Below, in pieces: positions 8,412 through 17,205 of a stretch of 64,000 nucleotides of DNA. Positions within the stretch are counted from its first letter, which is position 1; each line of letters opens with the position of its first letter. The notes below the pieces were generated by a model. It made no database searches. It was not told the origin of the DNA and saw nothing but the letters and a program-made list of their open reading frames with translations. A program made the translations under genes and the position numbers. The DNA is from Phenylobacterium sp. (GTDB taxonomy: Bacteria > Pseudomonadota > Alphaproteobacteria > Caulobacterales > Caulobacteraceae), in contig NZ_SCVD01000019.1 in NCBI RefSeq assembly GCF_004297125.1, forward strand, positions 124,001-188,000. The letters are read 5' to 3'.

Positions 8412-8843
8412 TTAGCCCTCCACCACCGCCCGCAACCTCGGCAGGGCCACGGTGTGCCAAGCGTACCCGAGGCCGCCGCGCACCTCGTCCGTCTCGCGCT
8501 CCTCGAACTGGTCCCAGCCCGAGTGGACGAGCCGCACATGGGTGCCGCCGGCGATGTTGCGCAGGCGGATGTCGACGAAGGTGTCGGGGACGTCGGGAAA
8601 ACCCCACGAGAAGCTCAGGCGTCGCGGCGGGTCCAGCACCTCGATCCGGCAGGCGATGGCGTCGGTGACGTCGTCGGCAGTCCGGCGGGCGCGATCAGGC
8701 TGCAGATAGAAGATGTGCCCCGCCTCCGGCCGGAAACGCAGGCAGCCCATCCACAGGGTCACCAGCGCGGGCTCGGTGAGCGCGCGCCATACGCGCTCCC
8801 GCGGCGCGGCGATCTCGATGATCGACTGTACGTCCTCGACCAT
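8412..8843 (-). CDS. SRPBCC / AHSA1-type START-fold protein
   Basis: The product has 143 residues. It starts with IIEIAAPRERVWRALTEPALVTLWMG, the usual opening of the AHSA1 branch of the SRPBCC superfamily, and ends with a helix following LVHSGWDQFEERE. Such proteins bind hydrophobic ligands or act as small polyketide-like cyclases; the function here is unknown. Its stop codon (TTA on the plus strand) directly abuts the purD stop, so the two genes converge without any gap. Confidence 0.8.
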   Translation of the reverse strand: MVEDVQSIIEIAAPRERVWRALTEPALVTLWMGCLRFRPEAGHIFYLQPDRARRTADDVTDAIACRIEVLDPPRRLSFSWGFPDVPDTFVDIRLRNIAGGTHVRLVHSGWDQFEERETDEVRGGLGYAWHTVALPRLRAVVEG

Positions 8844-8956
8844 GCCCCGCCTTGCGGCCCGCCGGCCTTCGCGTCAAGCGCGGGCGCTCGCGCCTTGCTC
8901 CCGTAGGGGACGCCTCGCTAAAAGGGTTCAAACAATTGTACGAAGCGAGGAACGCC

Positions 8957-10039
8957 ATGTCCGTCACCGCCGACATCGCCGCGGAGCAGGCCCGCGAACA
9001 GGCCAACACGGGCACCAAGGACGTGGCGGAGAGCCATCGCTTCGACGAAGCCGCCCTCGAAAGCTGGATGAAGGCGAACGTGGAGGGCTACGCCGGTCCG
9101 CTGGAGGTGCGCCAGTTCAAGGGCGGCCAGTCCAACCCGACCTACCAGCTGATCACGCCGAACAAGAAGTACGTCCTGCGCCGCAAGCCGCCGGGCAAGC
9201 TGCTGCCGTCGGCTCACGCGGTGGATCGCGAATACAAGGTGATCTCGGCGCTCCATCCGACCGGCTTCCCGGTGGCCCGGCCCTACGGCCTTTGCACTGA
9301 CGACGGCGTCATCGGCACCTGGTTCTACGTCATGGACATGGTCGAGGGCCGGATCCTCTGGGACCAGAGCCTGCCGGCCTATGAGCCCGCCGAGCGCAAC
9401 GCCATCTTCAAGGCCAAGATCAAGACCCTCGCCGACCTGCACAACACCGATTACGAGAAGATCGGCCTCGGCGACTACGGCAAGCCCGGCAACTACATGG
9501 GCCGCCAGGTCGACCGCTGGACCAAACAGTACAAGGCCTCCGAGACGGTCTACATCCCCGAGGTCGAGAAGCTGATCGAATGGCTGCCGAGAAGCCTGCC
9601 GGCCCAGGAGCGGACCTCGATCGTCCACGGCGACTACCGCCTCGACAACATGATCTTCCATGCCACCGAGCCGCGGGTCGTGGCGGTGCTGGACTGGGAG
9701 CTCGGCACGCTGGGCGAACCGCTGGCCGACTTCACCTATGTGTTGATGAACTGGATCAACGGCACGATCTCGACGATCCCGGACCTCAAGGCCCACGGCA
9801 TCCCGACCCTCGACGAGGCCGTGGAGTACTACTGCAGCCTGACCGGCCGCTCGGGCCTCCATGACCTGAATTGGTTCTTCGCCTACAACGCCTTCCGGCT
9901 GGTCGGCATCCTGCAGGGCATCCTGGGCCGGGTGCGAGATGGCACGGCCAACCATCCGGACGCCGCCAACATGGCGCCGCGCGTCACCAGCCTGGCCCAG
10001 ATGAGCTGGGCCTACGCGCAGAAGGCCGGCGCCAGCTAG
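8957..10039 (+). CDS. APH-fold phosphotransferase (acyl-CoA dehydrogenase 10 N-domain type)
   Basis: The 360-residue product contains HGDYRLDN (catalytic Asp loop of the aminoglycoside phosphotransferase/choline kinase fold) and VLDWELGTLGEPLADF (metal-binding DxD-like loop). The N-lobe has FKGGQSNPTYQL and VLRRKPPGKLLPSAHAVDREY. These are the features of the ACAD10/11 N-terminal kinase family, which phosphorylates 4-hydroxyacyl-CoA intermediates during catabolism of 4-hydroxy acids in mammals. The start at 8957 follows an AGGA box; the longer frame upstream has a basic, non-family N-terminus. Its stop shares CTAG with lpxK. Confidence 0.85.
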   Translation: MSVTADIAAEQAREQANTGTKDVAESHRFDEAALESWMKANVEGYAGPLEVRQFKGGQSNPTYQLITPNKKYVLRRKPPGKLLPSAHAVDREYKVISALHPTGFPVARPYGLCTDDGVIGTWFYVMDMVEGRILWDQSLPAYEPAERNAIFKAKIKTLADLHNTDYEKIGLGDYGKPGNYMGRQVDRWTKQYKASETVYIPEVEKLIEWLPRSLPAQERTSIVHGDYRLDNMIFHATEPRVVAVLDWELGTLGEPLADFTYVLMNWINGTISTIPDLKAHGIPTLDEAVEYYCSLTGRSGLHDLNWFFAYNAFRLVGILQGILGRVRDGTANHPDAANMAPRVTSLAQMSWAYAQKAGAS

Positions 10040-11022
10040 GCGCGGGCCAGGACCGCGTCCAGCGCCGCCTCGTCCTCGAACACCGCGCGGACGGGCCAGG
10101 GCCTGATGCGGTCGCGCCAGGCGGCGGGCAGGCGGGCCCAGTCCTTCTCGGTGGTGACCAGGCCGGCGCCGAACTGCGCGGCGCGCGCGGCCAGGCGTTG
10201 CAGCGTCGCCTCGTCGTAGGCGTGGTGGTCGGGGAAGGGCCAGAAGTCGCTGAGCTCGCAACCGGCGGCTTGTAGCGCGCGCTCCACCTTCCAGGGCTTG
10301 CCGACGCCGGCGAAACCCACCTGCGGGCCCGAGGGCGGCGGCGCGGCCGGAGCCAGGCGGGCGATGAGCACGGGCACGGCCGACAGGGCGCGGACCAGCT
10401 CGGGGTCGGGCGCGGCCAGGTCGGCGGGCAGCAGCAGCACGGCGGCGTCGGCGCGGGCGAGGCCGGCCTTCAGCGGCTCGCGCATCGGGCCGGCGGGGAA
10501 GACCCGGCCATCGCCGAACGGCCATTCGTCGTCGCGGGTCTCGCCGTCGACGACGACCAGCGACAGGGTCTTGCGCACCGAGGGGTTCTGGTGGCCGTCG
10601 TCCATGACGATGACCTTGGCGCCGGACTGGGCGGCGGCCCGGGCGCCGGCGGCGCGGTCGCGCGACACCCAGACCGGAAGGTCGGCGGCCAACATCAGCG
10701 GCTCGTCGCCGACCTCGGCGGCCGTATGGCGGGCCAGGTCGACCTGGACGGGGCCTGGCAGCGAGCCACCGTAGCCGCGGGACAGCACCGCGCCGCCCAG
10801 CCGGCGGGCGATCTCGCGCACCACCGGCGTCTTGCCCGTGCCGCCCAGGGTCAGGTTGCCCACGCAGATCACCGGTACGCCCGGGTCGACGGGATGGCCG
10901 CCCGCGATCCGCCGGGCGGTGGCCGCCGCCCAGATCCAGGAGGCCGGCGTCAGGAGGAGACGGGCGATCGCGCCGGTCTTGCCGTCGCGGCCGTACCACC
11001 AGCGGGGCGTCGAGAGCTTCAT
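10036..11022 (-). CDS. lpxK: Tetraacyldisaccharide 4'-kinase
   Basis: The 328-residue product has the P-loop GNLTLGGTGKTPVV near residue 55-70 and MDDGHQNP, both hallmarks of LpxK. The enzyme phosphorylates the 4' position of the lipid A disaccharide at the inner face of the inner membrane; an N-terminal amphipathic/hydrophobic helix (IARLLLTPASWIWAAATARR) fits membrane association. Its ATG overlaps the waaA stop (ATGA), so it is coupled to the preceding Kdo transferase, the next enzyme in the lipid A pathway. Confidence 0.96.
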   Translation of the reverse strand: MKLSTPRWWYGRDGKTGAIARLLLTPASWIWAAATARRIAGGHPVDPGVPVICVGNLTLGGTGKTPVVREIARRLGGAVLSRGYGGSLPGPVQVDLARHTAAEVGDEPLMLAADLPVWVSRDRAAGARAAAQSGAKVIVMDDGHQNPSVRKTLSLVVVDGETRDDEWPFGDGRVFPAGPMREPLKAGLARADAAVLLLPADLAAPDPELVRALSAVPVLIARLAPAAPPPSGPQVGFAGVGKPWKVERALQAAGCELSDFWPFPDHHAYDEATLQRLAARAAQFGAGLVTTEKDWARLPAAWRDRIRPWPVRAVFEDEAALDAVLARA

Positions 11023-12263
11023 GCGGGCAGCAGGGGTTCGAGCAAGGCCATGGCCTCGTCGAGGGCCGCGCCCTGGCGATGGGCGAAGCCGAGCGCCGCC
11101 TCGCCCATCCGCCGCGCGATCAGCGGGTAGTCCCTGAGTCCGCGGAGGTGCCGCGCCAGCGTCTCGGCGTCGGCCGCCTCAAGTGCGGCGACCTCGGCGA
11201 ACATGGCGGCGTAGACGTCGGCGGCGTTGAAGGCGTGCGGGCCGGTGATGATCGGCCGGCCGATCCGCGCCGGTTCCATCGGATTGTGGCCGCCGACGCC
11301 CGGAAGGAAGCCGCCGCCCATCACGACCACATCGGCGAGGCGGAAGAACAGGCCGAGCTCACCCAGGGTGTCGGCGACATGGATCGGCCCGTCCATGGTC
11401 TCGCCCGCCGCCCGTCGGGTGGCGCCGAGCTCGCGGGCGATCGCCGGTCCTCGCTCGGGATGACGCGGGGCGACGATCAGCAGGCCGTCGCCGCCGGCGG
11501 CGTGGAAGGCCTGGGCGACGATCGCCTCCTCGCCCGGATGGGTGCTGGCGGCCAGCACGACCCTGCGTCCAGCGACCGCGGCGCGGAGGCGCGCGAGCTC
11601 GGCCTCGTCGGCGGCCAGCGGCTCGCCCACGGTCTTCAGGTTCAGCAGGGGGCCAGGCGTCGCGCCCAGCCGCCGCAGCCGCGCCGCGGTGGCCTGGTCC
11701 TGCGGGAGGATGAGGTCGAAGGCCCCGACCAGCGTCCGCGCCGACGCCGGCCATCCGGCCCAGCGGTTGGCGCTGGCCTCGGTCATCCGCGCCGACAGCA
11801 GGGCCAGGCGCACGCCGCGGGCTCTGGCGGCGAGGATCAGGTTGGGCCAGAGCTCGCTCTCGACGAACACCGCCAACGAGGGGCGCCAGTGGTCCAGGAA
11901 CCGTCGCACCGCGCCCGGGGCGTCGATGGGGGCGAACTGGTGGATCACGCCGTTCGGGAGGCGCTTCTGCAGCAGTTCCGCGGCGGTGACGGTGCCGGAT
12001 GTCACCAGCAGGCCCAGGTCCGGCCGCCGCGCCCGCAGCGCCGTGACCAGCGGCAGCAGCGACATGGTCTCGCCGACGCTGACGCCGTGCAGCCAGACGA
12101 GTGGGCCATCGGGCCGCGGCGCGCCGGGGCGGCCCAGCCGTTCGCCGATCCGCGCGGGGTCTTCCTTCCCGCGACCGGCCCGGCCGCGCAGGATCGCCGG
12201 GGCGAAGGGCTCCAGCAGGCCCGTCGCCGCGCCGTACAGAGCCAGCGGGAGGGTGGAGCTCAC
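11019..12263 (-). CDS. waaA: Kdo transferase (lipid IVA 3-deoxy-D-manno-octulosonic acid transferase)
   Basis: The product has 414 residues. It contains WLHGVSVGE, FVESELWPNLI, APRHPERG and GGGFLPGVGGHNPMEPA, all typical of WaaA/KdtA (GT30). An N-terminal hydrophobic anchor (LPLALYGAATGLLEPFAPAI) precedes RGKEDPARIGERLG. The chosen start is a GTG at 12263 that overlaps the TGA of the cation exporter gene (GTGA); the frame remains open far upstream but only in antisense to that gene. WaaA adds Kdo to lipid IVA in the inner membrane. Confidence 0.95.
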   Translation of the reverse strand: MSSTLPLALYGAATGLLEPFAPAILRGRAGRGKEDPARIGERLGRPGAPRPDGPLVWLHGVSVGETMSLLPLVTALRARRPDLGLLVTSGTVTAAELLQKRLPNGVIHQFAPIDAPGAVRRFLDHWRPSLAVFVESELWPNLILAARARGVRLALLSARMTEASANRWAGWPASARTLVGAFDLILPQDQATAARLRRLGATPGPLLNLKTVGEPLAADEAELARLRAAVAGRRVVLAASTHPGEEAIVAQAFHAAGGDGLLIVAPRHPERGPAIARELGATRRAAGETMDGPIHVADTLGELGLFFRLADVVVMGGGFLPGVGGHNPMEPARIGRPIITGPHAFNAADVYAAMFAEVAALEAADAETLARHLRGLRDYPLIARRMGEAALGFAHRQGAALDEAMALLEPLLPA

Positions 12264-13234
12264 ACCACCTCGGCGGGGGCGAGGCGGCAGGCGTGGGCGG
12301 CGTCGGTCTCGACCTGGAGCGTGGCGTGGCCGATCCGGAACCGCGTCTCGAGGCCTTCGCAGGCGATATGCAGGAAGCTGTCGGAGTCGGCGTTGCGCGG
12401 CCGCAGGACATGGGCGGTCATGGCGGTCTCGGTGGTCGAGAGCGCCCAGATGTGCAGGTCGTGGACGCCCTCCACGCCGGGCAGGCCGGCGAGGTACCTG
12501 CGCACCGCCTCGACGTCGATGCCGCGCGGGGCGGCGTCCATGGCCAGGTCGGCCGAGTCCCGCAGCAAGCTCCACGTGCCCAGCACGATGACGCCGGCGA
12601 TGACGAGGCTGAGGACCGGGTCGATCCAGAGGAGGCCGGTCCGGGCCATCATGAAGGCGCCGGCCACCACGGCCAGCGAGACGCCCGCGTCGGCGGCCAT
12701 GTGCAGGAAGGCGCCGCGGACGTTGAGGTCGTCGTGGCTGCCGCGCATGAACAGCAGGGCCGTCGCGCCGTTGATCAGCACGCCAAGACCGGCGGTCAGC
12801 ATGACGATGTCGGAGTCGATCGAGGCGGGCTCGGCGAAGCGGCGCACCGCCTCCGAGGCGATGGCGCCCACCGCCACCAGCAGCAGGATGGCGTTGGCCA
12901 GCGAGGCCAGGATCGTGGCCTTGCGCAGGCCGTAGGTGCGCCGGCCGGCGGGCGCGCGCCTGGCCAGGATGGTCGCGCCCCAGGCCAGCAGCAGCGACAG
13001 CACGTCCGAGAGGTTGTGGCCGGCGTCGGCCAGCAGGGCCAGCGATCCGGTCCAGAGCCCCGCCGCGACCTCGGCGGCCACGAAGGCCGTGTTGAGGATC
13101 ACCCCGATGGCGAAGGCGCGGCCCATGTTGGCCGGGGCGTGGTGATGGTGGCCGCCGGCATGGCTGTGGCCGTGATCATGGCCGTGATCATGACTGGTGT
13201 GGTCGTCGTGATCGTGCGCGTCGTCGTGGGCCAT
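12260..13234 (-). CDS. Cation diffusion facilitator (Zn/Co/Cd exporter, ZitB/CzcD type)
   Basis: The product has 324 residues with a very His/Asp-rich N-terminus (about residues 1-33, metal-binding). Six transmembrane helices follow, with the transport-site motifs LLADAGHNLSDV (HxxxD) in helix II and HMAADAGVSLAV in helix V, and a ferredoxin-like C-terminal domain with VHDLHIWALS. CDF proteins exchange divalent metal for protons across the inner membrane. It is unusual for this gene to sit between the acyltransferase and waaA genes of a lipid A block: it overlaps waaA by four bases but is separated from the acyltransferase by a 198-bp palindromic spacer. Confidence 0.93.
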   Translation of the reverse strand: MAHDDAHDHDDHTSHDHGHDHGHSHAGGHHHHAPANMGRAFAIGVILNTAFVAAEVAAGLWTGSLALLADAGHNLSDVLSLLLAWGATILARRAPAGRRTYGLRKATILASLANAILLLVAVGAIASEAVRRFAEPASIDSDIVMLTAGLGVLINGATALLFMRGSHDDLNVRGAFLHMAADAGVSLAVVAGAFMMARTGLLWIDPVLSLVIAGVIVLGTWSLLRDSADLAMDAAPRGIDVEAVRRYLAGLPGVEGVHDLHIWALSTTETAMTAHVLRPRNADSDSFLHIACEGLETRFRIGHATLQVETDAAHACRLAPAEVV

Positions 13235-13300
13235 GGCGCCTATGTCTCACCGACCGGCGGGGGGATCAATTCTCTCCTCTCTCCCGACGCGAAGCGCGAA

Positions 13301-13445
13301 GGGGAGAGGGTAGGGTGAGGGGCGGCGCAGGCCGCGGCGTGACCGCTCCCGGTCCAGCCATGGCCCAGCGTCGCTGCCGCTGATCCTCGTGGAACCATCG
13401 GGAGAGACGGATACGCCCAGCCGCCCCTCACCCTACCCTCTCCCC
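13301..13445. repeat. Long inverted repeat, 26-bp perfect arms (palindrome family D)
   Basis: The arms at 13301-13326 and 13420-13445 are exact reverse complements (26 bp), rich in GGGGAGAGGG and TAGGGTGAGG; the spacer is 93 bp. Each arm sits beside a smaller CTCTCC...GGAGAG stem. The right arm runs 13 bases into the 3' end of the DUF374 acyltransferase gene and supplies its stop codon. Confidence 0.85.
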
Positions 13446-14164
13446 TCTCGCTGCGCGGGCGGAGAGGAGGTCACCAGCGCCTCCGCCCGGCGGGTGGCGG
13501 CGGAGAGGCGGGCCGACCAGTCTTCGATCAGTCCGGCGATGGCCGCGTCGTCGGCGTCGGCCGGGACCCGCAGCGGCCCTTCCCAGACGACGGCGCCCCG
13601 GCCGAAGGGGGCGGCGAACATCACCCGGTCCCAGGTGTTCGCGAGCTGCCAGGCGGGGCTGGCGGCGATGCCCATCAGGTACACGGGCTGGCCCGACCGC
13701 CGGGCGATCTGCAGGGAGCCGGCGGCGATGACCTCGTTCGGCCCACGCGGGCCGTCGGGGGTGACCACCAGGGCGCCGCCGTCCTTGACCCAGGCGGTGG
13801 CCTCGCGGATCGCGGCCACGGCCTGGCGCGCCTTGGCGGCGTCGCCCTTCTTGGCGGAGGAGACGCGGATGGCCGGGAAGCCCGACATGTCGAGGGCGCG
13901 GGCGATGAACTCGCCGTCCGCCGAGGGCGAGACCAGGCAGCGCGTCCGCTTGCGCCACCATTGCGGCGCGGTGGCCAGGCAGAGCGGGATGCGGCCGTGC
14001 CAGAAGAGGGCGATGGCGCCGGTGGTGTCGTCGGCCAGCACCGGCTCGACGCAGGCCAGGTTCTCGTGCCGCCAGCGGACGGTCCGCAGGACGAGCTTGA
14101 GGTAGGTCCCCAGCACCCAGCCGAGGAAGGCCTGGACGCCGTCGCTTCGCAGGAAGGCTTTCAA
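13433..14164 (-). CDS. Lysophospholipid acyltransferase family protein (DUF374)
   Basis: The product has 243 residues. It shows WHGRIPLCL (the HX4D-like acyltransferase region seen in DUF374) and VVTPDGPRGPNE, the family signature. It is usually coded beside waaA in alphaproteobacteria and is thought to acylate an envelope lipid, perhaps the lipid A precursor. The start is TTG at 14164, overlapping the msbA stop (TTGA). The last 13 or so residues (TSSPPAQREGRG) and the TAG stop are read from the inserted palindrome D rather than from native gene sequence. Confidence 0.88.
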   Translation of the reverse strand: MKAFLRSDGVQAFLGWVLGTYLKLVLRTVRWRHENLACVEPVLADDTTGAIALFWHGRIPLCLATAPQWWRKRTRCLVSPSADGEFIARALDMSGFPAIRVSSAKKGDAAKARQAVAAIREATAWVKDGGALVVTPDGPRGPNEVIAAGSLQIARRSGQPVYLMGIAASPAWQLANTWDRVMFAAPFGRGAVVWEGPLRVPADADDAAIAGLIEDWSARLSAATRRAEALVTSSPPAQREGRG

Positions 14165-15936
14165 GCGGCGGGCTCCGCCTCCAGGTCCTGGCTTTGCGCC
14201 AGGCGAGCGTAGAGGCCGCGCTGCGCCATCAGGCCGGCATGGTCACCGGTCTCCACGATCCGGCCCTTGTCGACGACGTAGATCCGGTCCGCGCCGCGCA
14301 CGGTCGACAGGCGGTGCGCGATCAGCAGCGTCGTGCGTCCGGCCATCAGCCGCTTCAGGGCCGCCTGGACCTGGGCCTCGCTCTCGGTGTCGAGCGCGCT
14401 GGTGGCCTCATCCAGCAGCAGGATGGGCGCGTCCTTCAGGAAGGCGCGGGCGATGGCGATCCGCTGGCGCTGGCCGCCCGAGAGCCGGGCTCCGGCCTCG
14501 CCGACCAGGCTGTCGTAGCCGCCGGGCAGGGCGGTGATGAACTCGTGCGCCGCGGCCGCCGTGGCGGCCGCCTCGACCTCGGCGGCGGTGGCGGTCGGGC
14601 GGGCGTAGGCGATGTTGGCGCGGATCGTGTCGTCGAACAGGAACGGCTCCTGGGTCACCAGGGCGATCTGGTCGCGCAGCGAGGCCAGGGCTACGTCGCG
14701 CAGGTCGCGGCCGTCCAGGGTCACCCGCCCGCCGCTGACGTCGTAGAAGCGCGGGATCAGGTTGAGGATGGTGCTCTTGCCGCCGCCGGAGGGGCCGACC
14801 AGGGCCACGGTCTCGCCGCGCGACGCCTCCAGGCTGACCCCCGCCAGGGCCGGCGGACCGTCGCCGCCGTAGGAGAAACTGACGTCCTCGAAGCGGATGG
14901 AGCCCTGGGCCCGCGACAGGCTGGGCGCGCCCGGCCGCTCGCGCACTTCCGGCTCGACGTCGAGGGCGGCGAACAGGCGCCGCGCCGCCGACATTCCCTC
15001 GGCGAACACGGTCTGCAGGTTGGCGAGTTGGCGCAGCGCCTGGCTGGCCATGGTCAGGGCGGCGACGAAGGAGAAGAAGGCCCCGGCGTTCATCTCGCCC
15101 TGGGTCGAGCGCCAGCCGGCGTAGGCGAACACGATGGCCACGATCAGGGTCATCAGAAGCTCGGTGGCCGGCGCGGCGCGGGCGCGGGCGTTGGCGCCCT
15201 TGGTGAGGTGCTTCTGTCGCCGCTTCACCACCTCGGCGACGCGGCCCTCCTCATAGGCCTCGCGGTTCTCGATCTTCACGACGCGGACGCCGTCCAGGCT
15301 CTCCATGATCGCCGAGGAGAGGGCGGAGGTCTCCTCCATGGCGCCCTTGGCGGCCTTGGTGGTGCGCCTGGAGAACCGGCGCATGATCCAGCCGGCGACC
15401 GGCACGGCGCCCAGCAGCACCAGCGACAGCATCCAGTCGTTGGCCACCATCACCAGGATCGCACCGACGAAGATCAGCAGGTTCTGGGTGTAGTTCACCA
15501 CCCCCGCCGTCGCCGCCTCGCGGATCAGGCCGGCGTCGTAGAGCACCGAGGAGACATAGGCGCCGGAGTGCTGGCTGCGCAGGTGCGCCAGGTCGGCCCG
15601 CACCAGCTTGCCGAACAGCTGCACCTGGACGTCGCCGACCACGGCGTTACCGATGCGGTTGACGAGGGTGGCCTGGATCACCTGGGCGACCGTACGCGCC
15701 AGGGCCAGGGCGGCGATGGTCAGCGGCAGCCACAAGAGGGCGCCAGGCTTGTGGAACACCAAGAGGTCGTTGGTGGCCGGCTCGATGATCTGCACCAGCC
15801 GGGCGCTGCAATAGGCCACCACCACCGCGGCCAGCATGGCCACGGTCCAGCCCTTCCAGCGCGGGGCCATGTAGATCCGCGCCACCCGCGCGATCAGGGC
15901 GCGGGCGGACAGCTCCGGCTGGGGAGGCTCGCTCAT
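14161..15936 (-). CDS. Lipid A-type ABC exporter, fused permease-ATPase (MsbA-like)
   Basis: The product has 591 residues with six transmembrane helices in the first ~320 residues and a C-terminal ATPase. The ATPase has Walker A GPSGGGKST, signature LSGGQRQRIAIARAFL, Walker B ILLLDEATSALD and switch His LLIAHRLST. It is a half-transporter that dimerises. Its place in the lipid A block and coupling to the DUF374 gene point to flipping lipid A-core across the inner membrane. The start at 15936 (MSEPPQPEL) is preferred; the frame stays open to 16122 but that part is translated from palindrome A (FVWFVWFVDE). Confidence 0.9.
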   Translation of the reverse strand: MSEPPQPELSARALIARVARIYMAPRWKGWTVAMLAAVVVAYCSARLVQIIEPATNDLLVFHKPGALLWLPLTIAALALARTVAQVIQATLVNRIGNAVVGDVQVQLFGKLVRADLAHLRSQHSGAYVSSVLYDAGLIREAATAGVVNYTQNLLIFVGAILVMVANDWMLSLVLLGAVPVAGWIMRRFSRRTTKAAKGAMEETSALSSAIMESLDGVRVVKIENREAYEEGRVAEVVKRRQKHLTKGANARARAAPATELLMTLIVAIVFAYAGWRSTQGEMNAGAFFSFVAALTMASQALRQLANLQTVFAEGMSAARRLFAALDVEPEVRERPGAPSLSRAQGSIRFEDVSFSYGGDGPPALAGVSLEASRGETVALVGPSGGGKSTILNLIPRFYDVSGGRVTLDGRDLRDVALASLRDQIALVTQEPFLFDDTIRANIAYARPTATAAEVEAAATAAAAHEFITALPGGYDSLVGEAGARLSGGQRQRIAIARAFLKDAPILLLDEATSALDTESEAQVQAALKRLMAGRTTLLIAHRLSTVRGADRIYVVDKGRIVETGDHAGLMAQRGLYARLAQSQDLEAEPAA

Positions 15937-16035
15937 GGGGTTGGGATCGGACGTTGCACGGGCGGCGTCAAGCGAAGCTGCCGAGGTGGCGCCTGTCGAG
16001 GCGCCGCCGTGACGCGTCAGCGCCGATGAGATTTC

Positions 16036-16120
16036 GTCCACGAACCACACGAACCACACGAACAAGCCGAGAGGCCAAAGCGCTTGATCCGGGCTGGACC
16101 CGTTCGTGTGGTTCGTGGAC
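16036..16120. repeat. Inverted repeat, 19-bp perfect arms (palindrome family A)
   Basis: GTCCACGAACCACACGAAC at 16036-16054 is the exact reverse complement of 16102-16120, with a 47-bp spacer. The left arm is followed by another CACACGAAC copy. It lies between the msbA start and an orphan gene. A REP-like palindrome; no transposase nearby. Confidence 0.85.
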
Positions 16121-16167
16121 AAATTCGACAGCGCCTGCGGCGCGCAGAGCCGGATAGGAACGTAGTC

Positions 16168-16416
16168 CTAGCGGGGGGCCAGGGCCTGCTCGATCTCGGC
16201 GATCGCCTCGACGACGTCGTTGGCGTCGTCGGCGAAGATGCCGTCCCAGACCATCTTGAAGAACGGCCCCGGCTGGAGGGCGCGATCCGCGTCGTGCTGA
16301 GTCTTCCAAGCCTGGAGCTGGTCCAGGAGCGCGCGCAAGGCGGCGGGATCGGCGTCGGGAGAGCCGCGGGTCTCGCGCCACCAGGCCAGATCGCCGGAGA
16401 GACCTTTCACCCGCAT
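16168..16416 (-). CDS. Hypothetical protein, 82 residues
   Basis: No family is recognised. The protein starts MRVKGLSGDLAWWRETRG and continues with a helical, acidic second half (WDGIFADDANDVVEAIAEIE). It is soluble, with no signal sequence. The ATG at 16416 is chosen because a GGAG box sits six bases upstream; an in-frame ATG at 16428 lacks one. It lies between palindromes A and B, apart from the neighbouring envelope genes, and may be accessory. Confidence 0.55.
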   Translation of the reverse strand: MRVKGLSGDLAWWRETRGSPDADPAALRALLDQLQAWKTQHDADRALQPGPFFKMVWDGIFADDANDVVEAIAEIEQALAPR

Positions 16417-16468
16417 CGCTGTCTCCATCGGGAAGGGCTTGGAGTTTGGCGGGCTGCGCGGGGAAGAG

Positions 16469-16558
16469 GAACCGCAGAAAACGCAGAAGACGCGGAAGCG
16501 CGCCGGGGAAGCGGGGCCGCCTCGGATCGTTCTGCGTCTTCTGCGTTTTCTGCGGTTC
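16469..16558. repeat. Inverted repeat, 25-bp perfect arms (palindrome family B)
   Basis: The arms at 16469-16493 (starting GAACCGCAGAAAACGCAG) and 16534-16558 are exact reverse complements over 25 bp, with a 40-bp spacer. Each arm is built from a CGCAGAA unit repeated about every nine bases. It separates two orphan genes. Confidence 0.87.
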
Positions 16559-16575
16559 GGGCGCTACGCGCCGGG

Positions 16576-17190
16576 TCAGGCGGAGCTTCGCCAGGCGAGG
16601 GCTGGCGGGCGCGGCGGGGCCATCGCGGCGCCGCCCATGAGCAGGGATCGTCGGCCGCTGGGGCCAGGCAGGGTCGGCGGACCGACGGCGCGCACAGGGG
16701 CCGTCGCGGTCGCCGAGCCAGGAACGCCGGCGTCGACCAGGGGCCGGTCGGCGTCGAGGTCGTGGCGGATGCGGGCGATGCAGGTCTCGACCGCTTCGTG
16801 GACGTCGTCGAGGTCGACGTCGTCGCCTTCGAGCAACGCGTCGAGTTCGTCCAGGGCCTCGTTGGAGTCGTCGGATTCGTACTCGTTCCAGCCGGTCCGC
16901 TCGGTCGGCGAACGGGGCCCTGGGGCCCGGGGCGGGGGTGTCGGACGCGGGGAAGCGGCGGCCTCGCGCTCTTCGCGGCGCGCCGCCTGAGCCAGCCGGA
17001 ACTCCAGCGCCATGGTCTGGCGCACGGCGCGCGACACCCGGTGGAAGGCCAGGCCCAGTTGCGCCTGGGTCTGGACATCCTTCGTCTGCAGCATGGCGTC
17101 GCTGAGGCGGCGCACCATGGCCATCCCGGCCTCGGCCAGCTCCGCCAGGACGCGGCCGTGCCGCTCGCGCATGTCGCCTTCGATGGACAT
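16576..17190 (-). CDS. Hypothetical protein with a LexA box at its start (204 residues)
   Basis: No known family. Residues 1-75 look like a helical bundle (MRERHGRVLAELAEAGMAMV, then a Gln/Ala-rich helix). A Pro/Arg-rich linker, an acidic stretch (ESDDSNEALDELDALLEGDD) and a final helix and Pro-rich tail follow. The ATG at 17190 abuts a perfect GTTC-N7-GTTC box, so it is probably SOS-controlled. There is no room for a Shine-Dalgarno sequence between box and ATG, suggesting a leaderless message; an in-frame TTG at 17226 is the alternative start but coincides with a TTGACA promoter hexamer. Function unknown; a DNA-damage role is inferred from the box alone. Confidence 0.6.
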   Translation of the reverse strand: MSIEGDMRERHGRVLAELAEAGMAMVRRLSDAMLQTKDVQTQAQLGLAFHRVSRAVRQTMALEFRLAQAARREEREAAASPRPTPPPRAPGPRSPTERTGWNEYESDDSNEALDELDALLEGDDVDLDDVHEAVETCIARIRHDLDADRPLVDAGVPGSATATAPVRAVGPPTLPGPSGRRSLLMGGAAMAPPRPPALAWRSSA

Positions 17191-17205
17191 GAACAAATAG
17201 AGAAC
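17191..17205 (-). promoter_or_regulatory. LexA (SOS) box, GTTC-N7-GTTC
   Basis: Read on the minus strand, GTTCTCTATTTGTTC is an exact match to the alphaproteobacterial LexA operator. A TTGACA hexamer lies upstream at 17221-17226, so the box would overlap the -10 region (a weak TCTATT) and block transcription. It touches the start codon of the orphan gene. Confidence 0.75.

Noticed and set aside
8930-8950. Possible LexA box at GTTCAAACAATTGTAC before the APH-fold kinase gene
   Set aside because: The second half is TGTA rather than GTTC, so it does not fit GTTC-N7-GTTC.
15937-16122. In-frame N-terminal extension of the MsbA-like exporter
   Set aside because: The extra codons are a translation of palindrome A (FVWFVWFVDE) and do not resemble the family.
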